From contig JAUCBJ010004046.1 in assembly GCA_032718475.1 (NCBI GenBank), forward strand, positions 1-64,000: a stretch of 64,000 nt of DNA. Direction: 5' to 3'. Numbering within the stretch: the first letter of the stretch is position 1; every line of letters begins with the position of its first letter. Positions 12,267 to 24,325 of this stretch are shown here, piece after piece. The position numbers and the translations under genes are program-made. Below the pieces are notes generated by a model that made no database searches, had not been told where the DNA came from, and saw nothing but the letters and a program-made list of their open reading frames with translations. The stretch comes from Nemertoderma westbladi (Eukaryota; Xenacoelomorpha; Nemertodermatida; Nemertodermatidae).

Positions 12267-13237
12267 ACCAAATCTGTGGATCTATATTTAAATGGGAAAG
12301 AAGTCGAAATGATGCCGTTCGTGGCGTATCCATAGTTATAACTTCAGGGATAATGACTGTAGAAAGGGTCTAATGCCACGGTTAACAAAAACAGTTTCTA
12401 CATATTTATATGGCCATTTCATCCTCGCCTCACGGACGTCTTCAGTAAATAAATTAAAATAACATTAAAACACAATTTATAAACCTAAACCATCATATTA
12501 AATTGAACGTACGGTACAACCAATTATTATGCCACCAAATTCCGATATAGACAGTATGATAGGATGTATTAGATTAACATATTTAGATACTGTATAATAC
12601 TGTATGTAGGCCTAGAGATAGAATTGTAGGCTACATGTGTTGTTAAGGTATTAGTCGTTCAACTGTTAAAAATTTAAAAATAAAAAATAAAAATAAAAAT
12701 AAAAAGGGTGCTAAATGAAGAGGTGTAAAAAGGGTGGGTAACGTTAAAACCATTAAATGATTAAAAATTGTTAAAAAATTTTGGTTCCAATATTAAGTCG
12801 TTGAATTAGAAATTTATAAATAAAAGTGAGGCTGGTAAAAGCAAGGACTTCTAGAACATAGTATATATTCTAATAATAATATTTGGAATATATACTATGT
12901 TCTAGAAGTCCTTGGTAAAAGGGTAAAAAAAAAATTCTAAAAAATGTTGGTTCTGAAATGTAGTGGAAATGGAGTCGTAGTGTCGGAAATGGAGTGTACC
13001 GTACGTTAAATTTAATATTATGGTTTAGGTTTATAAATTGTGTTTTAATGTTATTTTAATTTATTTACTGAAGATGTCCGTGAGGATGAAATGGCCATAT
13101 AAATAGAAACTGTTTTTGTTAACCGTGGCATTAGACCCTTTCTACAGTCATTATCCCTAAAGTTATAATTATGGATACGCCACGAACGGCATCATTTCGA
13201 CTTCTTTCCCATTTAAATATAGATCCACAGATTTGGT
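12267..13237. mobile_element. Foldback element with arms of about 250 bp
   Basis: Left arm about 12267-12517 and right arm about 12997-13237 are reverse complements with a few percent differences and small indels. The middle is AT-rich, with A-run repeats and no coding capacity. The outermost 15 bases of each arm (ACCAAATCTGTGGAT) are LINE-A sequence, present once in each orientation. The structure therefore includes host LINE bases and no simple target duplication is visible. It could be a MITE/foldback transposon or a palindrome made by template switching. Confidence 0.8.
12842..12914. repeat. Perfect 29-bp hairpin inside the foldback
   Basis: Arms 12842-12870 and 12886-12914 are perfect reverse complements, with a 15-base AT loop. 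It sits near the centre of the larger foldback, so one palindrome is nested in another. Confidence 0.92.
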
Positions 13238-13604
13238 CCAGCCAGTGCACAATCTTGTGATTTGGCGGGCTCATAGAGTGAATAAGCATGGTGGACAGCC
13301 TATGACTTTCTTGAGACGCATCTTTAAGGACACTGGCCTTGAAGATGCGGATGATCTAGCAAATGTCATGGGTGATAGGGAGTTGTGGCGGCGTAATTTT
13401 ATCGACAACATTCTTAATATATATGTAATATATATATAATGCAGCATGCCGATCGTAGTAGTAGTAGAAGTAGTATATCTACCTTTCTAACACAGAGAAA
13501 CCGTTCTGTGTTTAATATATATATATTTTAAGAACTTGGACTCTAGATATCTCTATTGCTCTCTTATTCTGGAATATACATCGACAGTACGGTCTGGTCA
13601 CCTC

Positions 13605-14480
13605 ATAAAATATTCGAGATTGACACAATGAACGCGCCGTGGCATTCTTGTGAAAGTGCTATCCAGAGATTTGGTGTCCTCAGCAGTTAGAGCCCAGCAT
13701 GAGCTCCCATAGAGGAGTACTGGAACTACTGCTGCTCTAAATACTCGGACCTTAAGTTTCTGATTAATTCTCGGTGACTTCCAAATCTTGGAAATCCTTG
13801 ACTTTCCTCGACTTCTGGAGCCAGTAGGTGGAGTTATCATCACCCCATCATCATTATAATGATCTAAGGACATGCGTAGAACATAGTCAACCACAATTAT
13901 GAACAAGAATGGTGCAAGTGTGTCTCCCTGGAGGACGCCCCATTACACTTCAAATGGTTCTGTGTCACCGTCAACAGTAGACACAAATGTTATCGAACCA
14001 TCGTATACTGATCTGATTGCTGCAATAATTTCATTAGGAATCTCATATAATGAAAGTATGCTGAACATATGTGAGCGAGAGACTGAATCAAAGGCCTTGA
14101 AGAAGTCAACAAAGATAACAGCCAGATGCCTGTCTTTCTTTTTTGATATCTCTTCAATTATCCTTCTAAGTACCAAAATGGGCTCCATGGTCCCACGACC
14201 TTTACGGAACCCATTCTGATTTCCACGGAGCAGTCTCTCAATGGGGTCCCTGATGCGATTTAATAGAATTATATTGTACAACTTTGCAGCTATCGAGATC
14301 AATGAGATTCCCCGAAAAGAACCATAGAGTGTTAGCTTGCCCGTCTTGGGAACTGGCAACAACTTATTTGTTTTCATTTCTTGTGGGACTCTTGTTGTAC
14401 GGTACATGTCTACTATGATGGGATAGATGAGCTTTAAACACTCAGGTATTTTAAAGACCTCAGGGGGACACCTTTCAGTT
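13605..14480 (-). pseudogene. LINE-A copy, minus strand, internally deleted
   Basis: On the minus strand, 14407-13943 encodes the reverse transcriptase N-terminal palm, including FRGISLISIAAKLYN, NGFRKGRGTM and FVDFFKAFDS. The following frame, 13906-13598, jumps from the TGSRSRG block straight to IWKSPRI. The segment with the catalytic FADD motif is therefore deleted. The copy is truncated at both ends and faces the LINE-A copy that ends at 13472. Confidence 0.82.
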
Positions 14481-15820
14481 CACACTCATTACGCAAACTC
14501 TGTTATATTTATTTCTTACGACTAGACTATCAGTAACTTCGGTTTGATGTCAACTTATCATTGACACTATTTTTATGGGATATTGTGTAATTAATTTCGA
14601 GGAGTTGGTGAAGTTTGCAGTATATTGTCATTGATAAACGATAAAACATGTACCACCTACGTAACGTACGTAGGCTGGCTGGCATAAACCGGATATCTAA
14701 AATAATATTTAGTAATTTGGATATATCACAACTGTTTAGAGGGTCCTCGGGCTCTATTTACATTATTTAATCAGGAACTGAAATACAATCTCCGCACACA
14801 AATATTGTATAACTATTATAACTATTTACATTCTTGTGTGTAAAGTAGCACTTTACAGTGTGATGATCCGAGTGCTTTGTAACACGAACGAACATAGTGA
14901 TATGAGCGAGTTAAAATAGAGCTACGAGGATCAGAACACTGTAAAGTACTTGCAACATGAACGTATGTCGTTTTATTCCAAAATTGTAACATTACGAACT
15001 CATATAACTCATATAATATATTTCTTTTCCACACATCAAATTTTGCACATTTTAGATAAAATTTAATATAAGAAATTAACATTTCAGATGAATATCAAAT
15101 AAAAAGTGATCTTGACAGGAATTTTTTGAGAAGCAACAGATGTTGCCAGTAGCAGATGCTAGTATTGGCAACAACTGTTGAAGTAACTTGATGTTGGAGT
15201 GGTGGGAGGGGGAGGGGGATGGGGGTGGGTAAGGCGACCTTTAGTTAGCAAATTTTAGATACTAATTTATTATCAGACAGAACAAAAAGCTTTTACTTGA
15301 CTCCTGTCTCCTACGACTTGCTTCACGGGCCGCTAGGCCCGTAGTAAGTGAAAAGGTGAAAAATATCCTTCTATTGAGGCATTTAATATTTAATATTTTA
15401 TACATATAGTACTCATAAGAGTTTAGGTCAAACTATTGACAAGTTTCAGATAATTGGGAACATAATAATTCGTTGATAGAGTTTATAAGTAAAGTTGTAC
15501 ATCGTACAGTAGATTATCTCGGTCCTCTAAGTTGCAGTCGTAGTTACTTATCAATATCTCATTCCGGCAATCGCATTGATTTGTTTTCTGCAACAAAATT
15601 AAAATTAATTGTATATATATATATATAATTTAATACTAACACATATTTACAGAATGAATTAGTTCGTGGGTGTTTGTTGGTTATCTATTGAATTCAAATT
15701 TCAATGAAAAACGACATATTTTAAAGACTTTCATTTTTTTTCGATCTCCTTTAGAACTAAACAATAATTTTAGAAATAATAATGAGTGTTTTCCATAAAC
15801 ATTTTAACCTTAAACATTTA
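14481..15820. other. Intergenic DNA carrying two dispersed repeat blocks
   Basis: Blocks at about 14867-14945 (GAGTGCTTTGTAACACGAACGA type) and 15259-15348 (TTATTATCAGACAGAAC ... CTTCACGGGCC) recur at 27462-27540 and 27103-27205, in the opposite order. The second block contains a perfect stem ACGGGCC-GCTA-GGCCCGT. No gene is seen. Confidence 0.6.
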
Positions 15821-15827
15821 ATATATA

Positions 15828-15950
15828 TGGCTGGGCAGCTCAGTTCAGATCAATTGGTTGTAGGTTCGGGCCCCGCCATGGTCTACTCATCCTTTCAACC
15901 CATGGGGTAGATAAAATGAGGACCAGTTGAAATACTGAGAGCAAAATTTG
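15828..15950 (+). mobile_element. SINE head and body fused to the 36-bp satellite
   Basis: The head GCAGCTCAGTT...GGTTGTAGGTTCGGGCCCCGCC is tRNA-like, though shortened in the middle. The body that follows aligns base for base, with few changes, to the SINE on the minus strand at 26150-26374. Shared phrases are ACTCA-CCTTT, TGGGGT, GATAAAAT, ACCAGTT, TACTG and GAGCAAA. Where that SINE continues with GTAGCGCCCACCC...TCGGGTAGCAG, this copy enters the tandem array. Confidence 0.78.
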
Positions 15951-18900
15951 AGATAGGAGTAGCGCTCGCCCCTACCTTCGGGTAGCAGATAGGAGTAGCG
16001 CCCACCCCTACCTTCGGGTAGCAGATAGGAGTAGCGCCCACTCCTACCTTCGGGTAGCAGATAGGAGTAGCGCCCACCCCTATCTTTGGGTAGCAGATAG
16101 GAGTAGCTCCCACTCCTACCCTCGGGTAGCAGATAGGAGTAGCTCCCATTCCTACCCTCGGGTAGCAGATAGGAGTAGCGTCCACCCCTACCTTCGGGTA
16201 GCAGATAGGAGTAGCGCCCACCCCTACCTTCGGGTAGCAGATAGGAGTAGCTCCCACTCCTACCCTCGGGTAGCAGATAGGAGTAGCTCCCATTCCTACC
16301 CTCGGGTAGCAGATAGGAGTAGCGCCCACCCCTACCTTCGGGTAGCAGATAGGAGTAGCGCCCACCCCTATCTTTGGGTAGCAGATAGGAGTAGCTCCCA
16401 CTCCTACCCTCGGGTAGCAGATAGGAGTAGCTCCCATTCCTACCCTCGGGTAGCAGATAGGAGTAGCGTCCACCCCTACCTTCGGGTAGCAGATAGGAGT
16501 AGCGCCCACCACTACCTTCGGGTAGCAGATAGGAGTAGCGTCCACCCCTACCTTCGGGTAGCAGATAGGAGTAGCGCCCACCACTACCTTCGGGTAGCAG
16601 ATAGGAGTAGCGCCCACCCCTACCTTCGGGTAGCAGATAGGAGTAGCTCCCACTCCTACCCTCGGGTAGCAGATAGGAGTAGCTCCCATTCCTACCTTCG
16701 GGTAGCAGATAGGAGTAGCGCCCACCCCTATCTTCGGGTAGCAGATAGAAGTAGCGAACACCCCTACCTTTGGGTAGCAGATAGGAGTAGCGTCCACCCC
16801 TACCTTCGGGTAGCAGATAGGAGTAGCGCACACCCCTATCTTCGGGTAACAGATAGGAGTAGCTCCCACCCCCTACCTTCGGGTAGCAGATAGGAGTAGC
16901 GCCCACCCCTACCGTCGGGTACCAGATAGGAGTAGCTCCCACACCTACCTTCGGGTAGCAGATAGGAGTAGCTCCCACCCCAACCCTCCGGTAGCAGATA
17001 GGAGTAACTCCCAACCCTCCGGTAGCAGATAGGAGTAACTCCCAACCCTCCGGTAGCAGATAGGAGTAACTCCCACCCCAACCCTCGGGTAGTAGATAGG
17101 AGTAGCTACCATCCCTACCTTCGGGTAGCAGATAGGAGTAGCTCCCACTCCTGCCATTGGGTAGCAGATAGGGGTAGCTCCCACCCCTACCCTCGGGTAG
17201 CAGATAGGAGTATCAACCACCCCTACCCTCGGGTAGCAGATAGGAGTAGCTCCCAACCCTCCGGTAGCAGATAGGAGTAACTCCCACCCCAACCCTCGGG
17301 TAGCAGATAGGAGTAGCTACCACCCCTACCTTCGGGTAGCAGATAGGAGTAACTCCCACTCCTGCCATCGGGTAGCAGATAGGGGTAGCTCCCACCCCTA
17401 CCCTCGGGTAGCAGATAGGAGTAGCTCCCACCCCTACCCTCGGGTAGCAGATTGGAGTAGCTCCCACTCCCACCCTCGGGTAGCAGATAGGAGTAGCGGC
17501 CACCCCTACCTTCGGGTAGCATATAGGAGTAGCTCCCACTCCTACCCTCGGGTAGCAGATAGGAGTAGCTCCCACTCTTACCCTCGGGTAGCAGATAGGA
17601 GTAGCGCCCACCCCTACCTTCGGGTAGCAGATAGGAGTAGCTCCCACCACCTACCTTCGGGTAGCAGATCGGAGTAGCTCCCACTCCTACCCTCGGGTAG
17701 CAGATAGGAGTAGCTCCCACTCCTACCCTCGGGTAGCAGATATGAGTAGCTCCCACCCCTACCCTCGCTCGGGTAGCAGATTGGAGTAGCTCCCACTCCT
17801 ACCCTCGGGTAGCAGATAGGAGTAGCGGCTACCCCTACCTTCGGGTAGCAGATAGGAGTAGCTCACACTCCTATCTTCAGGTAGTAGATAGGAGTAGCGG
17901 CCACCCCTACCTTCGGGTAGCATATAGGAGTAGCTCCCACTCCTACCCTCGCTCGGGTAGCAGATTGGAGTAGCTCCCACTCCTACCCTCGGGTAGCATA
18001 TAGGAGTAGCTCCCACTCTTACCCTCGGGTAGCAGATAGGAGTAGCGCCCACCCCTACCTTCGGGTAGCAGATAGGATAAGCGCCCACCCCTACCTTCGG
18101 ATAGCAGATAGGATTAGCGCCCACCCCTACCTTCGAGTAGCAGATAGGAGTAGCGGCCACCCCTACCTTCGGGTAGCAGATAGGAGTAGCTCCCACCCCC
18201 TACCTTCGGGTAGCAGATAGGAGTAAATCCCACTCCTTCCCTCGGGTAGCATATAGGAGTAGCTCCCACTCTTACCCTCGGGTAGCAGATAGGAGTAGCA
18301 CCCACCCCTACCCTTGGGTAGCAGATAGGAGTAGCGCCCACCCCTACCTTCGGGTAGCAGATAGGAATAGCGACCACCCCTACCTTCGGGTAGCAGATAG
18401 GAGTAGCACCCACCTCTACCCTCGGGTAGCATATAGGAGTAGCTCCCACCCCTACCTTCGGGTAGCAGATAGGAGTAACTCCCACTCCTTCCCTCGGGTA
18501 GCATATAGGAGTAGCTCCCACTCTTACCCTCGGGTAGCAGATAGGAGTAGCACCCACCCCTACCCTTGGGTAGCAGATAGGAGTAGCGCCCACCCCTACC
18601 TTCGGGTAGCAGATAGGAATAGCGACCACCCCTACCTTCGGGTAGCAGATAGGAGTAACTCCCACTCCTTCCCTCGGGTAGCATATAGGAGTAGCTCCCA
18701 CTCTTACCCTCGGGTAGCAGATAGGAGTAGCACCCACCCCTACCCTTGGGTAGCAGATAGGAGTAGCGCCCACCCCTACCTTCGGGTAGCAGATAGGAAT
18801 AGCGACCACCCCTACCTTCGGGTAGCAGATAGGAGTAACTCCCACTCCTTCCCTCGGGTAGCATATAGGAGTAGCTCCCACTCTTACTCTCGGGTAGCAG

Positions 18901-19678
18901 ATAGGAGTAGCTCCCACCCCCTACCTTCGGTTAGCAGATGGGAGTAGCGCCCACCTCTACCTTCGGGTAGCAGATAGGAGTAGCGCCCAACCCCTACCTT
19001 CGGTTAGCAGATGGGAGTAGCGCCCACCCCTACCTTCGGGTAGCAGATAGGAATAGCGCCCACCCCTACCTTCGGGTAGCATATAGGAGTAGCTCCCACT
19101 CCTACCCTCGGGTAGCATATAGGAGTAGCTCCCACTCCTACCCTCGGGTAGCAGATAGGAGTAGCTCCCACTCTTACCCTCGGGTAGCAGATAGGAGTAG
19201 CGCCCGCCTCTACCTTTGGGTAGCAGATTGGAGTAGCTCCCACCCACTACCTTCGGGTAGCAGATAGGAGTAGCGCCCACCCCTACCTTTGTGGAGCAGA
19301 TAGGAGTAGCTCCCACTCTTACCCTCGGGTAGCAGATAGGAGTAGCGCCCGCCCCTACCTTCGGGTAGCAGATAGGAGTAGCGCCCTCCCCTACCTTCGG
19401 GTAGCAGATAGGAGTAGCTCCCACCCCTACCTTCGGGTAGCAGATAGGATTAGCGTCAACCCCTACCTTCGGGTAGCAGATAGGAGTAGCGCCCACCCCT
19501 ACCTTCGGGTAGCAGATAGGAGTAGCTCCCACCCTTACCTTCGGGTAGCAGATAGGAGTAGCGCCCACCTCTACCTTCGGGTAGCAGATTGGAGTAGCTC
19601 CCACCCCTACCTTCGGGTAGCAGATAGGAGTAGCGCCCACCCCTACCTTCGGGTAGCAGATAGGAGTTGCGCCCACCC
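15951..19678. repeat. 36-bp satellite derived from the SINE 3' region, about 103 units
   Basis: The unit runs GTAGCGCCCACCCC-TACCTTCGGGTAGCAGATAGGA. The commonest variants contain CTACC-TTCG-GGTAG, a perfect 5-bp stem closed by a TTCG loop. Others read CTACC-CTCG-GGTAG. Because 36 is a multiple of three and the minus strand lacks stops, at least two minus frames stay open for hundreds of codons. One gives a GATPICYPKVGV repeat and the other a YSYLLPEGRGGR repeat. There is no start context, composition change or exon structure to suggest real coding. Confidence 0.95.
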
Positions 19679-19944
19679 TGATAGCCAGATATAGCCGGAT
19701 ATAGACAGATAGCCCGGGCCAGATAGTGTTAAATAAAAAAAAGAAACGTTTAATTGTGAACAAAAACGCGAAATTGATTTTGAGTCGATAAAATATTCTA
19801 AATTTGGACTTTCTAAAAGAAATTTTTTTTATATAATTTGCTTAAATGTTAAAATTTGGTTTTCTCGGAATCTTCTTATAACCCTCATGTCGTGTTTCTA
19901 TTTGCACTGACACAAATTGAGAACAATGTAACAATTTTGTATAC
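19679..19944. other. Short spacer between two satellites
   Basis: About 270 bp. The left part holds decayed GATATAGC phrases; the rest is AT-rich. No gene. Confidence 0.5.
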
Positions 19945-22900
19945 TATATGGCAATGTGCACTGTCCGGTGTTCGGTGTAACAATGTTGTATAGGGCATTG
20001 TGCACTGTCCGGTGGTCGGTGTAGGAATGTTGTATAGGGCAGTGTGCACTGTGCGGTGTTCGGTGTAGCAATGTTGTATATGGCAGTGTGCACTGTCCGG
20101 TGTTCTGTGTACCAATGTTGTATAAGGCAATGTGCACTGTGCGGTGGTCGGTGTAGCAATGTTGTATAGGGCAGTGTGCACTGTCCGGTGTTCGGTGTAG
20201 CAATGTTGTATATGGCAGTGTGCACTGTGCGGTGTTCGGTGTAGCAAAGTTGTATATGGCAGTGTGCACTGTCCGGTGTTCGGTGTAGCAATGTTGTATA
20301 TGGCAGTGTGCACTGTGCGGTGTTCGGTGTAGCAATGTTGTATATGGCAGTGTGCACTGTCCGGTGTTCGGTGTAGCAATGTTGTATATGGCAGTGTGCA
20401 CTGTGCGGTGTTCTGTGTACCAATGTTGTATAAGGCAGTGTGCACTGTGCGGTGGTCGGTGTAGCAAAGTTGTATAGGGCAGTGTGCACTGTGCGGTGGT
20501 CGGTGTAGCAATGTTGTATAGGGCAGTGTGCACTGTGCGGTGTTCGGTGTAGCAATGTTGTATAGGGCAGTGTGCACTGTGCGGTGTTCGGTGTAGCAAT
20601 GTTGTATAGGGCAGTGTGCACTGTGCGGTGTTCGGTGTAGCAATGTTGTATATGGCAGTGTGCACTGTCCGGTGTTCGGTGTAGCAATGTTGTATATGGC
20701 AGTGTGCACTGTGCGGTGTTCTGTGTACCAATGTTGTATAAGGCAGTGTGCACTGTGCGGTGGTCGGTGTAGCAAAGTTGTATAGGGCAGTGTGCACTGT
20801 GCGGTGGTCGGTGTAGCAATGTTGTATAGGGCAGTGTGCACTGTGCGGTGTTCGGTGTAGCAATGTTGTATAAGGCAGTGTGCACTGTGCGGTGGTCGGT
20901 GTAGCAAAGTTGTATAGGGCAGTGTGCACTGTGCGGTGGTCGGTGTAGCAATGTTGTATAGGGCAGTGTGCACTGTGCGGTGTTCGGTGTAGCAAAGTTG
21001 TATAGGGCAGTGTGCACTGTGCGGTGGTCGGTGTAGCAAAGTTGTATAGGGCAGTGTGCACTGTCCGGTGTTCGGTGTAGCAATGTTGTATAGGGCAGTG
21101 TGCACTGTGCGGTGTTCGGTGTAGCAAAGTTGTATATGGCAGTGTGCACTGTCCGGTGTTCGGTGTAGCAATGTTGTATAGGGCAGTGTGCACTGTGCGG
21201 TGTTCGGTGTAGCAAAGTTGTATATGGCAGTGTGCACTGTTCGGTGTAGCAATGTTGTATAGGGCAGTGTGCACTGTGCGTTGTTCGGTGTAGCAAGGTT
21301 GTATAGGGCAGTGTGCACTGTGCGGTGTTCAGTGTAGCAAAGTTGTATATGGCAGTGTGCACTGTCCGGTGTTCGGTGTAGCAATGTTGTATAGGGCAGT
21401 GTGCACTGTGCGGTGTTCGGTGTAGCAAAGTTGTATAGGGCAGTGTGCACTGTCCGGTGTTCTGTGTACCAATGTTGTATAAGGCAATGTGCACTGTGCG
21501 GTGTTCGGTGTAGCAAAGTTGTATAGGGCAGTGTGCACTGTCCGGTGTTCTGTGTACCAATGTTGTATACGGCAATGTGCACTGTGCGGTGTTCGGTGTA
21601 GCAAAGTTGTATAGGGCAGTGTGCTCTGTCCGGTGTTCTGTGTACCAATGTTGTATAAGGCAATGTGCACTGTGCGGTGGTCAGTGTAGCAATGTTGTAT
21701 AGGGCAGTGTGCACTGTCCGGTGTTCGGTGTAGCAATGTTGTATATGGCAGTGTGCACTGTGCGGTGTTCGGTGTAGCAAAGTTGTATATGGCAGTGTGC
21801 ACTGTCCGGTGTTCGGTGTAGCAATGTTGTATATGGCAGTGTGCACTGTGCGGTGTTCGGTGTAGCAATGTTGTATATGGCAGTGTGCACTGTCCGGTGT
21901 TCGGTGTAGCAATGTTGTATATGGCAGTGTGCACTGTGCGGTGTTCTGTGTACCAATGTTGTATAAGGCAGTGTGCACTGTGCGGTGGTCGGTGTAGCAA
22001 AGTTGTATAGGGCAGTGTGCACTGTGCGGTGGTCGGTGTAGCAATGTTGTATAGGGCAGTGTGCACTGTGCGGTGTTCGGTGTAGCAATGTTGTATAGGG
22101 CAGTGTGCACTGTGCGGTGTTCGGTGTAGCAATGTTGTATAGGGCAGTGTGCACTATCCGGTGTTCTGTGTACCAATGTTGTATAAGGCAATGTGCACTG
22201 TGCGGTGTTCGGTGTAGCAAAGTTGTATAGGGCAGTGTGCACTGTCCGGTGTTCGGTGTAGCAATGTTGTATAGGGCAGTGTGCACTGTGCGGTGTTCGG
22301 TGTAGCAAAGTTGTATATGGCAGTGTGCACTGTCCGGTGTTCGGTGTAGCAATGTTGTATAGGGCAGTGTGCACTGTGCGGTGTTCGGTGTAGCAAAGTT
22401 GTATATGGCAGTGTGCACTGTTCGGTGTAGCAATGTTGTATAGGGCAGTGTGCACTGTGCGTTGTTCGGTGTAGCAAGGTTGTATAGGGCAGTGTGCACT
22501 GTGCGGTGTTCAGTGTAGCAAAGTTGTATATGGCAGTGTGCACTGTCCGGTGTTCGGTGTAGCAATGTTGTATAGGGCAGTGTGCACTGTGCGGTGTTCG
22601 GTGTAGCAAAGTTGTATAGGGCAGTGTGCACTGTCCGGTGTTCTGTGTACCAATGTTGTATAAGGCAATGTGCACTGTGCGGTGTTCGGTGTAGCAAAGT
22701 TGTATAGGGCAGTGTGCACTGTCCGGTGTTCTGTGTACCAATGTTGTATACGGCAATGTGCACTGTGCGGTGTTCGGTGTAGCAAAGTTGTATAGGACAG
22801 TGTGCACTGTCCGGTGTTCTGTGTACCAATGTTGTATAAGGCAATGTGCACTGTCCGGTGTAGCAATGTTGTATAGGGCAGTGTGCACTGTGCGGTGTTC

Positions 22901-24325
22901 GGTGTAACAAAGTTGTATAGGGCAGTGTGCACTGTGCGGTGTTCGGTGTAGCAAAGTTGTATATGGCAGTGTGCACTGTCCGGTGTTCGGTGTAGCAAAG
23001 TTGTATATGGCAGTGTGCACTGTCCGGTGTTCGGTGTAGCAATGTTGTATAGGGCAGTGTGCACTGTGCGGTGTTCGGTGTAGCAAAGTTGTATAGGGCA
23101 GTGTGCACTGTGCGGTGTTCAGTGTAGCAAAGTTGTATATGGCAGTGTGCACTGTCCGGTGTTCGGTGTAGCAATGTTGTATAGGGCAGTGTGCACTGTG
23201 CGGTGTTCGGTGTAGCAAAGTTGTATAGGGCAGTGTGCACTGTCCGGTGTTCTGTGTACCAATGTTGTATAGGGCAGTGTGCACTGTGCGGTGTTCAGTG
23301 TAGCAAAGTTGTATATGGCAGTGTGCACTGTCCGGTGTTCGGTGTAGCAATGTTGTATAGGGCAGTGTGCACTGTGCGGTGGTCGGTGTAGCAAAGTTGT
23401 ATAGGGCAGTGTGCACTGTCCGGTGTTCGGTGTAGCAATGTTGTATATGGCAATGTGCACTGTGCGGTGTTCGGTGTAGCAAAGTTGTATAGGGCAGTGT
23501 GCACTGTCCGGTGTTCTGTGTACCAATGTTGTATAAGGCAATGTGCACTGTGCGGTGTTCGGTGTAGCAAAGTTGTATATGGCAGTGTGCAGTGTTCGGT
23601 GTAGCAATGTTGTATAGGGCAGTGTGCACTGTGCGGTGTTCGGTGTAGCAAAGTTGTATATGGCAGTGTGCACTGTCCGGTGTTCGGTGTAGCAATGTTG
23701 TATAGGGCAGTGTGCACTGTGCGGTGTTCGGTGTAGCAAAGTTGTATAGGGCAGTGTGCATGTGCACTGTCCGGTGTTCTGTGTACCAATGTTGTATAAG
23801 GCAATGTGCACTGTGCGGTGTTCGGTGTAGCAAAGTTGTATAGGGCAGTGTGCACTGTCCGGTGTTCGGTGTACCAATGTTGTATAAGGCAGTGTGCACT
23901 GTGCGGTGGTCGGTGTAGCAATGTTGTATAGGGCAATGTGCACTGTGCGGTGTTCGGTGTAGCAAAGTTGTATAGGGCAGTGTGCACTGTGCGGTGTTCG
24001 GTGTAACAAAGTTGTATAGGGCAGTGTGCACTGTCCGGTGTTCTGTGTAGCAATGTGTATAGGGCAGTGTGCACTGTGCGGTGGTCGGTGTACCAATGTT
24101 GTATAAGGCAGTGTGCACTGTGCGGTGGTCGGTGTAGCAATGTGTATAGGGCAGTGTGCACTGTGCGGTGGTCGGTGTACCAATGTTGTATAAGGCAATG
24201 TGCACTGTCCGGTGGTCGGTGTAGCAATGTTGTATAGGGCAGTGTGCACTGTGCGGTGGTCGGTGTAGCAATGTTGTATAGGGCAGTGTGCACTGTGCGG
24301 TGTTCGGTGTAGCAAAGTTGTATAT
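19945..24325. repeat. 44-bp satellite, about 100 units
   Basis: The unit is close to CAATGTTGTATAGGGCAGTG plus TGCACTGTGCGGTGTTCGGTGTAG. Variation is confined to a few linked positions: GCAAAG/GCAATG/CCAATG, AGGGCAG/AAGGCAA/ATGGCAG, TGTCC/TGTGC and TTCGG/GGTCGG/TTCTG. Each unit has inverted arms CAGTG-TG-CACTG. Since 44 is not a multiple of three and the minus strand has no stops, all three minus frames read the same cyclic peptide of about 44 residues. This explains very long open frames of up to 856 codons that are not genes. Confidence 0.95.

Larger units (their letters stand above)
11700..13472 (+). pseudogene. LINE-A copy split by a foldback insertion
   Basis: The left part, 11700-12281, matches the reverse transcriptase palm and thumb. 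Here the catalytic block reads FEDD in place of FADD. The right part, 13238-13472, matches the C-terminal domain and the TAG-rich 3' tail. Between them lies the inverted-repeat element 12267-13237. About 160 bp of LINE sequence expected between the two parts is absent. The copy is diverged and dead. Confidence 0.8.
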
